A DNA stretch of 64,000 nucleotides from Lepisosteus oculatus (Eukaryota > Chordata > Actinopteri > Semionotiformes > Lepisosteidae): positions 68,571,722-68,635,721 of the forward strand of contig NC_090696.1 in assembly GCF_040954835.1 (NCBI RefSeq). The letters run 5' to 3'. Every line of letters starts with the position of its first letter. The stretch's first letter is position 1. Below, piece by piece: positions 1 to 26,896 of this stretch. The position numbers were made by a program, and so were the translations under genes. The notes below the pieces were generated by a model. It ran no database searches and was not told the DNA's origin. It was given only the letters and a program-made list of their open reading frames with translations.

Positions 1-1394
1 ACAGCATCAAATAAGAACCTGCACTTAGATAAATGCATTTACAGAGGACGTTGATGTTTAGCTGTTCAACTTTAAAGCTAGATGATGGATGTTCAGAGAA
101 ATTACTGAGCTGCTTAAGCTAGGACCTAAGGTACATGGAAGAGCCTTAAAGGCCTCATTGACATTAACATACTAATGTGAGCCTCTCTTTTCTCCCGAAG
201 TGGTTTAGGTGGACAGGAACAGATGACAGCTCAACTGAATGTAACTCCTGCTATGCAGATACTAAGATACTACACTTGGCACTGGTTCTGACATTCAGGG
301 TCAGCACCCGCAGTCACCCCAGAGGACCAATGTGTAAGAAACTGTCAAAACAGAACTTCAGGAACATAGATATATGGAATATTTTTATTTTTATTAGACT
401 GTATTTTTATACTTATTTATGAGAGGTTTATTTTTTCATTTGTTAATATGCTGAAATGTAAAGCCTGTGTCAGATAATTTATGGTTAAGAATAAACTTTT
501 TAAACAGTTCCAGCGCTTGCATGTTTTTGTCTTTAGTGTGCTTCTCCTACAAAACAACTAGTTTTTGGAGAATACATTTTAAAATATGGGTCCCAAGAGG
601 AAACATTCACAGACTAATCACGTATTCTGATGGTTTCAGAGTGTTTCGTGTCTGGGGGAAATCCGAGTACAACACCATTAACGAGCTCACTGCCGTTATA
701 AAATACAGACAATGCTTATCATATTCGCAAATTTGTGTTACAAAATGGGGGATTTTTTTGGTCAAACGAGTATTGCTTTAATCTTACAAAAACATGGTGG
801 CAAACAAACAGGGCCTGGTGTTGGAACTTATAAAATTCTATCCATTCATTGAACACCAATCAACTTTTCCATTATATCCCCATTAAGTGTGGAAAAATAA
901 GTAAACATTATCATCCAGTGTGGCCAAATTTCCAACGATATTTGAAGTTGGGAGACAGCTGCTGGTAAAAGATGTCAAGTGTTATTTATTTTCCAGGCCT
1001 TTGTGCTCGACTCTGGGTTATCCTAACATCAGAAGAGCCATGTACTGTACAGTGGAAGGATTACAGAAAGCACACAACAGCAAAACTCAAGACTGCATAG
1101 ATACATGAATGAAAACAAATATAGTAAAATACTTGTCCAATTGGATCTTTGAATTCTACACCATACAATCAAGAGGTTTAAAAGAAGAGCTTAACTCATG
1201 ACAATTGATCCCATACTATACATTGACCACAGTTGCTCTTTTCATTTCCTGGCACTGAACTTTTTACCACATTCAGAAACACAATGGATGCTTTTACATA
1301 TACTGTATTAATGTATTATATACACAATGTGTAATGTTTGTAAAGCAGAATCACTCTGCTACACCAATAACAGCTTAAGCATATGTTAACTACT
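1..1394. other. Intergenic DNA left of FAM114A1
   Basis: AT-rich sequence with no exon, repeat family or RNA gene that I recognise. The short open frames carry no recognisable protein motif. Confidence 0.5.
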
Positions 1395-3595
1395 TAATAA
1401 AAAGACTTGCAGTAGATTTTATTTAAGACAGAAAATATTTATTTTGTACATTGCAACACCCCATAGTGACAAAAGCATTACCTTATTTCTTAGGATTTGA
1501 ATAGGTTACAGACTTGTTTTTTAAACCCTTAAGTATTATATTAATTTAACAAATTTTAGTTTTAATGGTAGTTTTCTGAAAACGGGAAGGTATAAGTACA
1601 AAATAAAACACAAGAGTGTCTCAGCACTGGCTGTTCCCAGTGGAATGTTTGATTAAAAAAAGACACAGTTCTGAACTTTTATTTGTTGGATCCACGAGAC
1701 TTTTAGGAAGATTTAGTGTTAGGACTTTTGTTCTTGCTCAACCACACATTCTGCAAAGCAAGACAACTTAATCACGTGAGTGAAATGGAAATAAAAAAAA
1801 AGTTTAAGTAACCTCCTGGTTAAGTCAATAAAGATGTCTGAATTGTCATGAACCAGAAAATTGACGCTGACCACTCAGTTTCTTTTCCCTGTGCAAGCTT
1901 GAGATCATCATCTACAAATTCTCAATATATAATTCACTTGAAGTGAAATCTAGCTCCACTTCCAAAGGCAAAAACACTACTTTATATTGTTTAGCTACTG
2001 TGAAGTTCACTGTAGTGAAGACGACAGTAGGATCCCATCATTGTTATGAACATGAAAACTGCGTTCAAATCCTAAAGACCAGGAGCTGCTGCAGATATAA
2101 TTCAACAAATGGGTTTCAGAAATATCGTTTTTAAAATTCAGCAAAAGAGATTGTGAACACATGGCATAAATAAATATAAATACAGATATATTCAGGTCTG
2201 AACAGGAGGCACCCCTTCACACACAGAGCTGTCAGTGTGCAAAGTGTGAAACTGACTATTCTAAATATCCTCTCTAAATATTCAAAATACTTCTAAACTT
2301 CTTCAGAAGTTTTAACGTGTAGTTCTTGTGGTGTAGAATTTAGCATTTTACAGTGCTTCATAATTTTCATTTAACTATTTAGCTGCTGCACTTAAGGACA
2401 GGCAGCAAAATGATTATAAGCCTTTACATTACTTTCCCTTAGTTAATACATTGTAAAACATGTCAAACTCAGTCATTCACTCCTGTCACAGATAACCTAA
2501 TGACTACAGCGCACAGAAATGATGCAGAAACACAGGCTGGGAGGCTGCTTGGCACTAGACTGGAGGACTAGCTAGTTAAGAGAAGGGACTGGAACCAGTC
2601 CACGAGGTGGAGGCCAGAGGAGTGACTGGGGTACCTGCACTATGGGCAGGAACGCAGAACCGGAAGATGGAGGATAATGGCCTAAAACAGGATGGGACAG
2701 ACAGGTTAAAGACGACCCGGACATCAACGTTGAGAGTTTCCTGGGTTCCACTCTGGCTTTCTATACTAAGCTCGTCCTCTTCTACCTGCTTGCCGAGGTT
2801 TTGACACACCTCAAAGCAAGGCAGCCAGGACAATGGAAAAGCACATTCATAAACTATGTATATTAACACAGTTCACCCCCACAAGCTAGAAAAAAATCGA
2901 TGCCGCCTTTGACTGATGGACAGGGTGATGTGAAGATGGACTCCGCTTGAAAAGAGTGTTGGACAGATTAAAGAACAGTGTAAAAGTCTCCGTTTAAAAA
3001 CTACTGAATGAAATTTTGTGGCAAAACTGGCAGACGCACACAGTGCCAACCTTGTCCTTTGTTCAACTCAGGTACTCCTGTATCAGTCAGGTAAGATCTC
3101 TCTTTGGTATTCACCATATACAACACACATAGATTCTCTATTTTGGAATATGTGACAAAATTCTTCACAGGTGAAAAGACATTTTTCAACCTACAAGATC
3201 ATGCTTTGTTTTCATCCCTTTAAGCTTTCCACGAGACTGTTTATCAAACTCATTAATTGCTTAGGAACAATTAACAAGTAATGCACTAATTTACCAACTT
3301 CCAGCTTGTCTTCAATCTTCTCATAAACGGTGTTAATAAACAGCAACTTTGACAACACACTGCCAGAGTGTTCCAAATATTCTTAAATTAATTACTTTCA
3401 AGCCGTAAACTTTAGTGTATTTTAGGACACAGGTATTTTTTCAGTACTTTTTCATGTTTACAATGACAAGTTAATTACATGTTAATTCTATTTAAAACTA
3501 AGCAGCAGCTCAGATGCTTTAATCTTTATATCAGTTTTAACTCCCATGAGTTAAAAGTAGTGGAACAGGCATATTTTCGCACAAGTCCAGGAAAC
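1395..3595 (-). other. FAM114A1: FAM114A1 3' UTR (extent inferred)
   Basis: Non-coding sequence after the stop codon. Reading leftward, the first AATAAA signals are at 1683-1678, then a close pair at 1443-1438 and 1423-1418, preceded by a TGTA-containing stretch typical of 3' ends. I place the likely cleavage site just left of 1418, giving a UTR of about 2.2 kb. The open frames around 2.6-2.87 kb show no protein similarity and are treated as chance. Confidence 0.4.
1418..1443 (-). terminator. Paired polyadenylation signals AATAAA
   Basis: Two AATAAA hexamers 20 nt apart on the minus strand (1443-1438 and 1423-1418), downstream of the FAM114A1 stop. A single AATAAA at 1683-1678 is the alternative. 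Confidence 0.35.
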
Positions 3596-18385
<14,790 letters not shown>

Positions 18386-19717
18386 TGTGCTTCTGTGGTT
18401 GGAACACAGGGACATCAGAACAGACCCAGTCTGGACCCTGCTGCGGCCCACATTCACCAACACTGCAACCTAAATTGATCTTTATGACACTGAACAATGG
18501 TTAAGAGCCGGCCATTAGCTATTTCACTGACTGACACTGGAAACTGCACAAATTGAATACAAAAATGTAATAAATAACAAGTTAAAATCCGTTGTAATGC
18601 ATCTGTGCTGCATTTCTTGTCATTAAACAGCTCCACATATGGCAAGACAATAGATCAATGGACAAGCCTCACCGATCTTTTTTGCCAAAGGCTGTTACAT
18701 CTCTTGTTACGAATTGTCTGTCACAGACTTTTGCGTGCCACAAATGAGGTGCTTTTAAGATAGCAAGGGGGTGAGGAAAACAAAAAGGCAACAGTACGCA
18801 AAAAGTCATATGCAGTTGTCAGAATGTCACATTTTGCCATATCTTTTTCTGTCACAGAGTAGGCGGAATAATGATTCACGAATGAGGATGAAACCACATC
18901 TGACAAAAAGATGAAAGAGGAGAATTTCATACGCCAAGAAAAGTCCCCAAATGCACTTGCAAACATGTCAATGTAGTTTTCATTACATACTGTATAAAAA
19001 GTTTATTTATTAAAAAAAGGATCGATTTCTATGTGCTCTGAGCCCACTAAATTACAGATCTTGATGTTTTCTTGACGTTTTCAGAGTACGGGAGGAGTTC
19101 ACAATGATAACTTTGTTTTCTACGACTCACTTAAGCAATGAAGTAAAAAGTCCAACACAAAAGCCCTTTCAAGTCGATTCAGTTTTACACACGCCTAAAG
19201 AGTGACATCGTGTGGCTGTTTCGTTTCAAACGCCAGTACTGTAGATGGTAAACTTTAAAAAGTACATTAGTATTCTGAATTTATAAAGGGAGAAGTTTGT
19301 ATAACGAATGCATTAGAAGAAAAAAGAAATAAAAACCGATAGCCTTCATTTATCTTAATTGCTCACATTAATAATGCTTGAATGCTGTGAATTTTACAGG
19401 GAAAGAGCTGTTTTTTAGCTGTTATTTATGTAAAATATATAATTTGCACTAAAACTCTCTAAAACGTTTATGACAATTTGTACTGATACTTTATTGTACC
19501 TTTACCAGCTTATTGGAGAAAATCTGCACAATTAACTTTAGAGAAAAGAAAACCCTTTTTTTCCCCACAAGACTTTAGTCATCAGCTACGCAGTCATTGT
19601 ATGCTTAATGACTCGTTTTTAATAACGTAGCCTTTTTCAAGTGCCCAGAATTCGTGGCACCTGTTTTCAACGCGATTAAAACGCAAGCATTAATTTTGAA
19701 ATAGTTCAGTATCTCAC

Positions 19718-19860
19718 CCGTCGCGCTGTCAGCCGGCTGGTCCACTCTCCTTCCTCCCCTCCCTCGTCTCCGCCACGTCGGCAGGCAGCCCTTGTTGGGG
19801 GTGACGTCACCGTGAACTCTGCTCCGGGCTGCAGCGCCCCTGGTAGCCGAGCGATGGCGG
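19718..19860 (-). other. FAM114A1: FAM114A1 exon 1, non-coding 5' UTR (probable)
   Basis: On the minus strand the GC-rich stretch ends in a consensus donor, ACGG|GTGAGAT, with the exon edge at 19718. The next exon begins at 18392 with a clean acceptor seven bases before the start codon, so a spliced 5' UTR exon is required upstream. This is the only CpG-rich stretch in the right place. The 5' boundary (transcription start) is not visible; 19860 is an estimate. Confidence 0.55.
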
Positions 19861-19880
19861 CGTTGGGCGCTGCTGGATGT
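19720..19880. promoter_or_regulatory. CpG-rich promoter of FAM114A1, possibly bidirectional
   Basis: A short GC- and CpG-rich island in otherwise AT-rich DNA. It contains a full palindromic CRE, TGACGTCA, at 19802-19809 and a YY1-like GATGGCGGC at 19853-19861 on the plus strand. No TATA box is apparent. On the plus strand an ATG at 19854 is followed by a plausible splice donor, GGAT|GTAAGA, at 19878/19879. The island could therefore also start a rightward transcript, perhaps a 5' exon of PALLD 6 kb away; that is inference. Confidence 0.5.
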
Positions 19881-20699
19881 AAGATTCTCATTGCTCCATC
19901 AGTTTTGCGAGAGCCCACCGAGACATGTATCTGTGTAAATGCGGACATAAGTACTGGCAACCTACGTCCACCGGCGTTACTAATTTATTAAGAGAATTGC
20001 GTTTGATACATTCCATCTATTCAAAGACTGTTAAAGACAAGGCCTCACTATGAAGCGATAGTTAACACACTTTCTTGTAAATCGTTCCGAAAGGGCTACC
20101 GATTTTAACAGTGCAAGATTTTAAATATTAACAATATCCACTTTGTGTGTTTATTAACGGTGCTATCATCAGGTGCGTCGTGGGCAGGGAATGTTAAGAA
20201 TTGCCCAGCGTTTTGGATAAAGAGCAATTTTTGAAACTGATGCAGGCTGTTAAGTGGTTGAATTAGTCTACACTACTTGTTTCAGTCTGTGTAAATGGTA
20301 GTATACAGTACATGGCCGTGGTAGGATCTCCATGCCCTTGCTGGACTGGCTGATGTGGATGATGATGAGGAGAAACCATAGGCTGGAGGAGGAAGTGTAA
20401 CTCGGGTCGACAATTTGGATCCCCAAGGTGGTGCTATAATAATATTGCACAGGGCTAGAATAGAGCAACCCCACTGCATTTGTTAATCCGAGTCCGCATG
20501 AGCGCATTAGATTCTATTAGAACTACAGATGCAGCCACTCAGATCGCGCGGTAATACGCAATACCACGTTGAATGTGTTGCCGCAAGGTGCGTTGCACTT
20601 CGACTATGTGTCGCTGGCCAAAGACGATCGAGAGGTGGTGCGTTAGATGTTAGCGAAACGATTGCTTCGTTTAATCTGTTTCCCTACTTAGTCCACTTA

Positions 20700-21200
20700 A
20701 CATATAATATTAAAATGGAATTATGTAACTAAAGAGACATTTTGTTATCTGAAAATAAGCATAACAGAAATATGTCATCTCTAAACGTCACAATCAATAT
20801 CAATTTATAAATATATATTACACAAACTGTATATACAGCAGCTGGCAGCTGTATTCCACCTTCTTCATAAACAGTTTCTACATCAAAGTCTTTAACTCGG
20901 TCACTTTGACATGCTTATTCTATCTTGCTTGTTTTATCTACTATAATGTTTTGACTTTTTCTATGAATACTTGCTGTCATTATTTTGGTAAAAACGTCAT
21001 ATTAATTTGCTTAAAAAACCTAATATCAAATATTAATATGGAATCATGCAACTAAAGCAAATTGTGGTAGCTCAAAATAAAAATAAGTTCTGATAATCAA
21101 GGTTCCTATTGTTAATAGGGTCATTAACGATATTCATTTATATATTTATATAGCTGGTAGAAGGCTCATAAAGCCTTGCATGCTCTGAGTGGCTGCATCA
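20700..21200 (+). repeat. Diverged direct duplication near the promoter
   Basis: ATATTAAAATGGAATTATGT then AACTAAAG near 20705 and ATATTAATATGGAATCATGC then AACTAAAG near 21031 start two related stretches. Both continue with a CTGAAAATAA/CTCAAAATAA block and a TATA-rich run ending in AGCTGG. Spacing is about 325 bp. Confidence 0.5.
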
Positions 21201-22904
21201 GTATATTATGTCCTCTTCTTCATTTTATTTTGTTGTGGCATTTTATGTCTGTCAGATACAGTATTTACTGTGGGTGTTACAGTACACCATGATATGATGC
21301 TGCACAGCCATGAAGGGGAAATTCAAGTGTGACGTTTTAGACTTTGTCCAAGTGAAAAAGAGGTTTTCATTTTTGGGATCCCACTTTAACCACAAAACAG
21401 AACTGGGGCATTGGCTATATGTCGGAGGAGAACGCTGCGTTTGTATAAAGGTTAAGGGCAGATCAAAGGCTTGTGACAGGGAAGCTCACTAGGTGACAGT
21501 GTCATAGTTCAGCACAATCCATAATTTGTCTGGGGAACATCTGGCAGCTCAAATCTTTTTCTCTCTGATCTATTGTGTGGCGGTTTTCTCTCTGAACTGC
21601 ATGATTGCTTCTCCTGATGTCTGCTGCAGCACAAGTCAGCAGTACTAAAGTAAATGTAGCCATTTAAAACAAAAGTATTAAGCCTAATAAAATGCTTGAG
21701 GTCGCATTTAAGATGGGATCTTTGAGAGAAATTCTTAAAGAGGATGGAGACTGTGTAGAGCTTCAACAGCCAAGAGGTAGAAATGATGTCCTGAAGGAAG
21801 GCTGACTTGAAGGATACAAGTATAAACGTGGCCATAAAGAGACTGAACCACCATGAAATGCCCAGAATTCCCAAAAATGGTCTTCCAACACAAGAGTGAA
21901 GGTGCCATTCAACACAACCTGCCTGGCCCTGAGAGAGAAGTTCTGCCTCAGAGTTTGGAGCAGAGATAGGCCACATTAATACTGTATCTCCATAGAGGTA
22001 AACCACCCAAAGAGAACATCTTTCTTCATTCCAGATCGTACCAGGAGCTGATGCCCAGAGCTTTGGAAAGGCAAGCCCTCCTCAGTGGTCTACAAACCTC
22101 ACCCTCAATGCTATAATACCTGTCCTGACAAGTACACCTCAGGGCAGCGTTTCGATGTCACATTGCCTGAAGCCTCTACAGTGTATAGAATATGACAAGG
22201 TCATAATTAGGCTTGCCCACGAGGGTAGTAATGTTCCCGGAAATCAAAACTGATATTATGACTGTTGTATTTGAGTTTTGGAAAGGTGATCCCACTCGAT
22301 GCAGTTATGCAGTCAATAAAAGGTGAGACAGACCCCGCTCTTGGTTAGAGGTGTCCTATGGATCTGAACACGCAAAAGCGCACACTGACTAGACTCATGA
22401 AGGCCTGAGAAGCTTTATTTCCGAGTTCATCCTCATTTTCCAGATTATTCACAGGCTTGTCAGCCAACCCCCATCAGTACCATGCACACCACTTGTATAC
22501 CAAACACACTACTGGTTATATCTTCTTCACAACCTCCAGTGGCAGGTCAGCTGTTCTTGCAGTCTGTTCTTAGGCTGGCCTGTCACAGGCACCTTTTCTA
22601 TTCTGGTTCCCATGAGCAGCGAGCAGAGTAGATCTGGAAGAGGACCTCTCAGTCAGAATTACCCCTGCCAAAAAACACTCTTGCCCTGCCTAGGTGGGCA
22701 GCCTTCTTGTAATTGCTACCTTTGTGCCAGTTCACAAGCAGAAGCTTCCATAGCTCACAGTCCTGCTCTTGTCTCTATTCGTTTGTCCTATTGTGTTCAT
22801 CTATTTTAATATTTATCAATAAAAAATTGGCATCGGTAAAGAACTCCTACAGTGTGTCACTAGTTTCAAACATTGTAATTGGCACCTGTAGATCTTGCGT
22901 TAAT

Positions 22905-23220
22905 TTTTTATATTTAAATAATACTTTATTTATTTTATTTTAATTTTTTGTGTCTTTACGAAGAGTGTCCAGACCAGTTCCATGAGAAAGGTGCTATCAA
23001 GGAAAGAGATAATCAATATAATAGGAATTTAGCACTGTTGGGAATACTGTGCTTTTGGTTTTTAATTACAAAACATACAGTGCATACATTCAATTTAGGG
23101 GGAATGCCAGGATTTTTACCATTGAATAATATGGAAATAATACATGTTGTAAATTATTGCTAGGAAACAGGGTCTGAAGGCAATTTGTCACCAGTAGTCA
23201 TATCTTAGTAAGTAAAATAC
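22905..23220 (+). repeat. Diverged direct duplication, unit 1
   Basis: Pairs with 23925-24215. Shared landmarks: AAGAGTG then CAGACCAGTT, ATTAGGA/ATAGGA, TTTTGGGAATA, CATTCA-ACATT and CACCAGTAGTCATATCTT versus CACCAGTATTCATATCTT. Confidence 0.6.
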
Positions 23221-23924
23221 TGTTTTGGGAACTTTAGATAAAAGCCTCTGTGGCTTCTGTTTAAAAAAAGCCTTACAAATACACAGCTAATTAATTCATA
23301 ACATTCCTGTCGTGCTTTCTTGATACATGAAAGAGGGGGGTAATTAGGACTAGCTTTAATGAAGCATCTGTACATCAGCTTTGTTCAACTGTTCAATAAA
23401 TGGCATCTGAGGTTCTTAATCTAATTGCATTTCAGGGTCCGAGTCTAAAATGCCTTAAGGCCCTTCACTTTGTCCTTTCCCCCCATGTCTCTCCTATCTA
23501 AATTCCTGATACAAGCACTCAGATGAAACATGAGCACAGCTACCAAATATAGATGCCAGAGTGAAGTCTGTTGCAGAGGACAGATGTAACTTGCAGGGTA
23601 CACAGAACACCCTGCTTGCTGTGGACTGCTAACAGTCATAGACCTGACTAGTAGCAGTCACAAAATTTAATAGAGAGTGGTGTCTTTCCAGCCCTTCCAC
23701 TGGAATTGCTTAACTTTGAATACAGTCTTTCAAACTGGAAGGTAACGTATTATCATTTTCATTTGCTTAATGTACTGTTTAGAAAAACTATTACATTTCT
23801 GTATTATATTCTGTGTATATTAGAAGTTTGAAATCCAATAGATTTGTTCTAAATACATGGTACTGTTGGCAATGAATAGAAAAAATAATATGTTAATAAA
23901 GCACTTGTCTCTATTAACATACTT

Positions 23925-24215
23925 ATTTTAATGTATTGTGTTTCATTGCTAAGAGTGCACAGACCAGTTAAATGAGCACAAGTACCACCAAGTGGACTGA
24001 TATATTAGGAGCATTTTTTACTTTTGGGAATATAGAAAAATGAGCTTTTTTTTTAACTGCAGCAGAGAAAATGAAACTTCAGATACATAGTGTGCTTCCA
24101 TTCATACATTACATTTGGAAAGTTTTCCAGTACCATTTAAATCAATTATCACAACTGATCAAGGCCATAAGGTGGTGGCAAATCACCAGTATTCATATCT
24201 TGGCTATACAGTGTT
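23925..24215 (+). repeat. Diverged direct duplication, unit 2
   Basis: Second copy of the 22905 unit, 1.0 kb downstream, with the same order of shared landmarks. Confidence 0.6.
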
Positions 24216-25897
24216 GCCAGTATAAACAGTGTACTGTAAGTCAATAAATGTACTGTATGATTCTACAAGAAATGGATACATGTCATGGTATCCATTTTTT
24301 AAGGTTTATAATTACATACATTTAATTCTAAATTATTCAGGAGTGAAATAGTTCAAGTTTTCAATTTTCAATAAATATATCTTATATTATGATTAGTACT
24401 AGAAATAATAATAATTTTAATAATACTTTAACACTGCATGGTGACACATTCTGTCAAAGTTAAATTCTTTAAGTACAATTTGGTTGCTGTCGTATGCCAT
24501 ACGCCAGGTAACGCGTTTCTTAACGTGAAGGACAATAAATAGAAAATATTTAATTTTTCAAAAAGTATATGAATATTTCAATACCTTTTGTCGCTTCATC
24601 TTTGACACAAATTGTTCCCTGCCAGCTTGGTGAACAAAGGTATTATGAAAAAAATAGTGAACAACTTCTTTTCTGTTTCCACATCAATAATTTAACACTT
24701 TCTCTGAACAGCACATTACATCGTACATAACAGGAAGGCCATGAAACAAGCCTGTGTTGCATGCCTGCAATTAGTCTTAAAAATAACAACAGCTGGTATA
24801 TGTGACACTGCACAAGAAGAATGTAAAGCTCAGACACTCGCCCTCTCAATATTGGAACTTTCCAGACTTCCTTACTTCATTACAAAGCGTGAAAGCAACG
24901 CTTGTTGTGTTTGTGTTTTTGTTACATCTTAGTAATACAGCAGGTAGGAGAATTAGGAAGTTACACACTGTCATCAACTAGGTAGGATGGCAGATCCTTT
25001 TTATTGGACAAGAAAGAAATCATTTAAGTTAAAAAAAATTGTGTGCAGTCCAACACAAAGATTAAATTTAATGTTATGCTATGTTTATTTTTATGTTAAC
25101 AACATGTTTGGCTTGAATTTGGAATTTTGTTAACGGATTTATTAGTCATCAGGTTTTAATATCGTTTCTTACTCAGACTCTACTAAAAAAGGTTCATTTT
25201 AAATAGATAACGTACAAAATGATTTACACGGATGTAAACTTTCAGAATTCGTTATTTTCAAGGGATGTGCGATTTGGGTTTTGTGTTTTTCTTTAGAGTC
25301 TTTTTTCTGACATTTGGTCATTCAGGTTTTGATTAAGAATAATCACTTCACTCTAAAAAAATATGTATGCGTTTGTAAATAAACACAATGGGACATCACT
25401 GGAAGGTGATACTTTTGAGAGGCACTGTGCATGATAGTCTGAATTGTACCAAGGGTATTGAAATAAGTGCACCAACGTTCTCAACATCAATACTAGCAAT
25501 CCACTATGTTGTCTGTTGTACCTTAGCTTTGTCATTCACAATCACTAATTCTACCCTTGGATACTGTACATGTAGAGTGAAATGTCATTATGAAGATTTC
25601 TTATTTAAGCATAAAAGCTTCCTTTATGCTTATTACAGTAGTAAGTTTAGTTGTTTCATCTACCAAAGCAATTTCTTATCACATACTATACGCTTTGCAG
25701 AATTCTCTGCTTCTTTTTGTTGAATTTGCTTTGCCTCAGACAACCTAAAACGCTGTAATGGAAACCATTACTATGTATGATGCAGTCCGACCTATTAGCC
25801 TTTTCAATTGTAAAAGTACCTGTAAAACCACCCCGGAAAGCAAAGTCTTCATCGTCCATCAAGTAAAGTGGTCTGATGTGTCTGCGTTGTGTCCTAG

Positions 25898-26896
25898 GAT
25901 GCAGGATGGGAGCGGTGATCACACTGTCCCTTTGTCTCAGATGTTAAAGGAGGCATACTCTGCAGAGAGGAGGCAACAGGAGGATGTCAGTGACAGTGCT
26001 GTGCTGTCGGAGGACTCCTCACACAGTGAACATTACTTTGATTCTTTAGCGGAGATGGGAGACACCGATGGAGACTTCTCTGTGCTTTCGGCTTTTCTCA
26101 ACCAGGACGAGATCAATAAAAGCCTTGATCTTGCTCGAGAGGCATTTGCTGCTGAAAGCCCCCAAGAACCAAGCCACGAGCAGCAGTTTTCCTATTTCTT
26201 TAACACCCCTTTTCTTAATACGACTGAAAACGCCTCGCTCCCAGAGACCAAAACCCCTCCTTTTGTGGATATAAAACCTTCTCAGGACACACTTCTGGAC
26301 TCTCCTCAGACCAGAAGTCCTGCTTTGGATAATTATGATTTACACAAGGACACCAGCAGTCAGAGGCCCCAGACGCAAACAAACACGGACAACCAACTTC
26401 AAGCGCCGAACGACGATTCTGCGCCAGAAAAAAAGTCGATCCTTTCCGAATACAAAAGGGACAAACCGAAACTTGTTCACCAGGAGCTGTACCACAGTGA
26501 CGCGGGGTCCAAGAATGAGTTTTGCAGTCGAGCGGCTTCTTTCATTGAGGAGCTGTCAGCCATGTTTAGGGGCTCTACGAAGCCAGAGAGGTGTGCGGAC
26601 GACGACTCCTCATCACCAGACAGCGGGTACCTGTCTCCTAAGGATCACAGTTTGCCACCCTGCGTATCGGCAGAGCCGCTGGGCAGAGATCTTCATCAGC
26701 AGGTGCCAGAGGGGCAAAACCTACCCTTTCTGACATCAGAGGCCCCAGGTGGAAGCACTCAAGAAGACAGCAACACACTCACTTGCCCTCCTGGTCCACC
26801 ACACTTCACCCAGAAACTCAGGAGCCAGGAAGTGGCAGAAGGGAGCTGCGTCCAACTGGAGTGCCGAGCTGCAGGAAATCCCGAACCGCTGGTCAA
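25898..26896 (+). CDS. PALLD: Palladin, first coding exon (332 codons plus 2 nt)
   Basis: Palladin is an actin-associated scaffold with Ig domains that binds alpha-actinin and other proteins in stress fibres and focal adhesions. The exon starts at acceptor GTGTCCTAG|GATGCAGG, so the ATG at 25899 is the start; the open frame upstream is intronic. In order the protein has SQMLKEAYSAERR (about 13-25), HYFDSLAEM, VLSAFLNQDEINKSLDLARE (about 64-83), FIEELSAMF, SSSPDSGYLSPK and, at the end, PPHFTQKLRSQEVAEGSCVQ LECRAAGNPEP, the start of the first Ig domain. These blocks match palladin more closely than myopalladin (SPDSGYLSPK and EINKSLDLAR are palladin-type). The donor is TCAA|GTAGGT at 26896/26897, phase 2, so the next exon should complete a Lys or Asn codon before the Ig Trp. 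The rest of the gene is outside the window. Confidence 0.93.

Larger units (their letters stand above)
19881..25897. other. Region between the FAM114A1 promoter and palladin exon
   Basis: About 6 kb with no recognisable coding exon. It must contain or flank the 5' untranslated exon(s) of PALLD. It holds two sets of diverged direct duplications (about 20.70/21.03 kb and 22.9/23.9 kb). A 165-codon minus-strand open frame at 21509-22006 has no motif I recognise. Confidence 0.5.

Noticed and set aside
2576..2869. 97-codon minus-strand frame near 2.7 kb as an extra exon
   Set aside because: It lies downstream of the FAM114A1 stop, has no family similarity, and fits 3' UTR.
18393..19717. Mammalian miR-574 equivalent in FAM114A1 intron 1
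   Set aside because: Human FAM114A1 hosts miR-574 in intron 1, but no GU-rich hairpin or matching mature sequence is visible in this intron.
21509..22006. 165-codon minus-strand open frame as a gene
   Set aside because: No recognised motif and no matching splice sites. A frame of this length is expected about once by chance in 64 kb at this base composition.
25758..25897. Upstream 47 codons of the palladin open frame as coding
   Set aside because: A splice acceptor (TGTCCTAG) ends at 25897, and the 47 residues lack similarity to palladin. The ATG at 25899 fits the family better.
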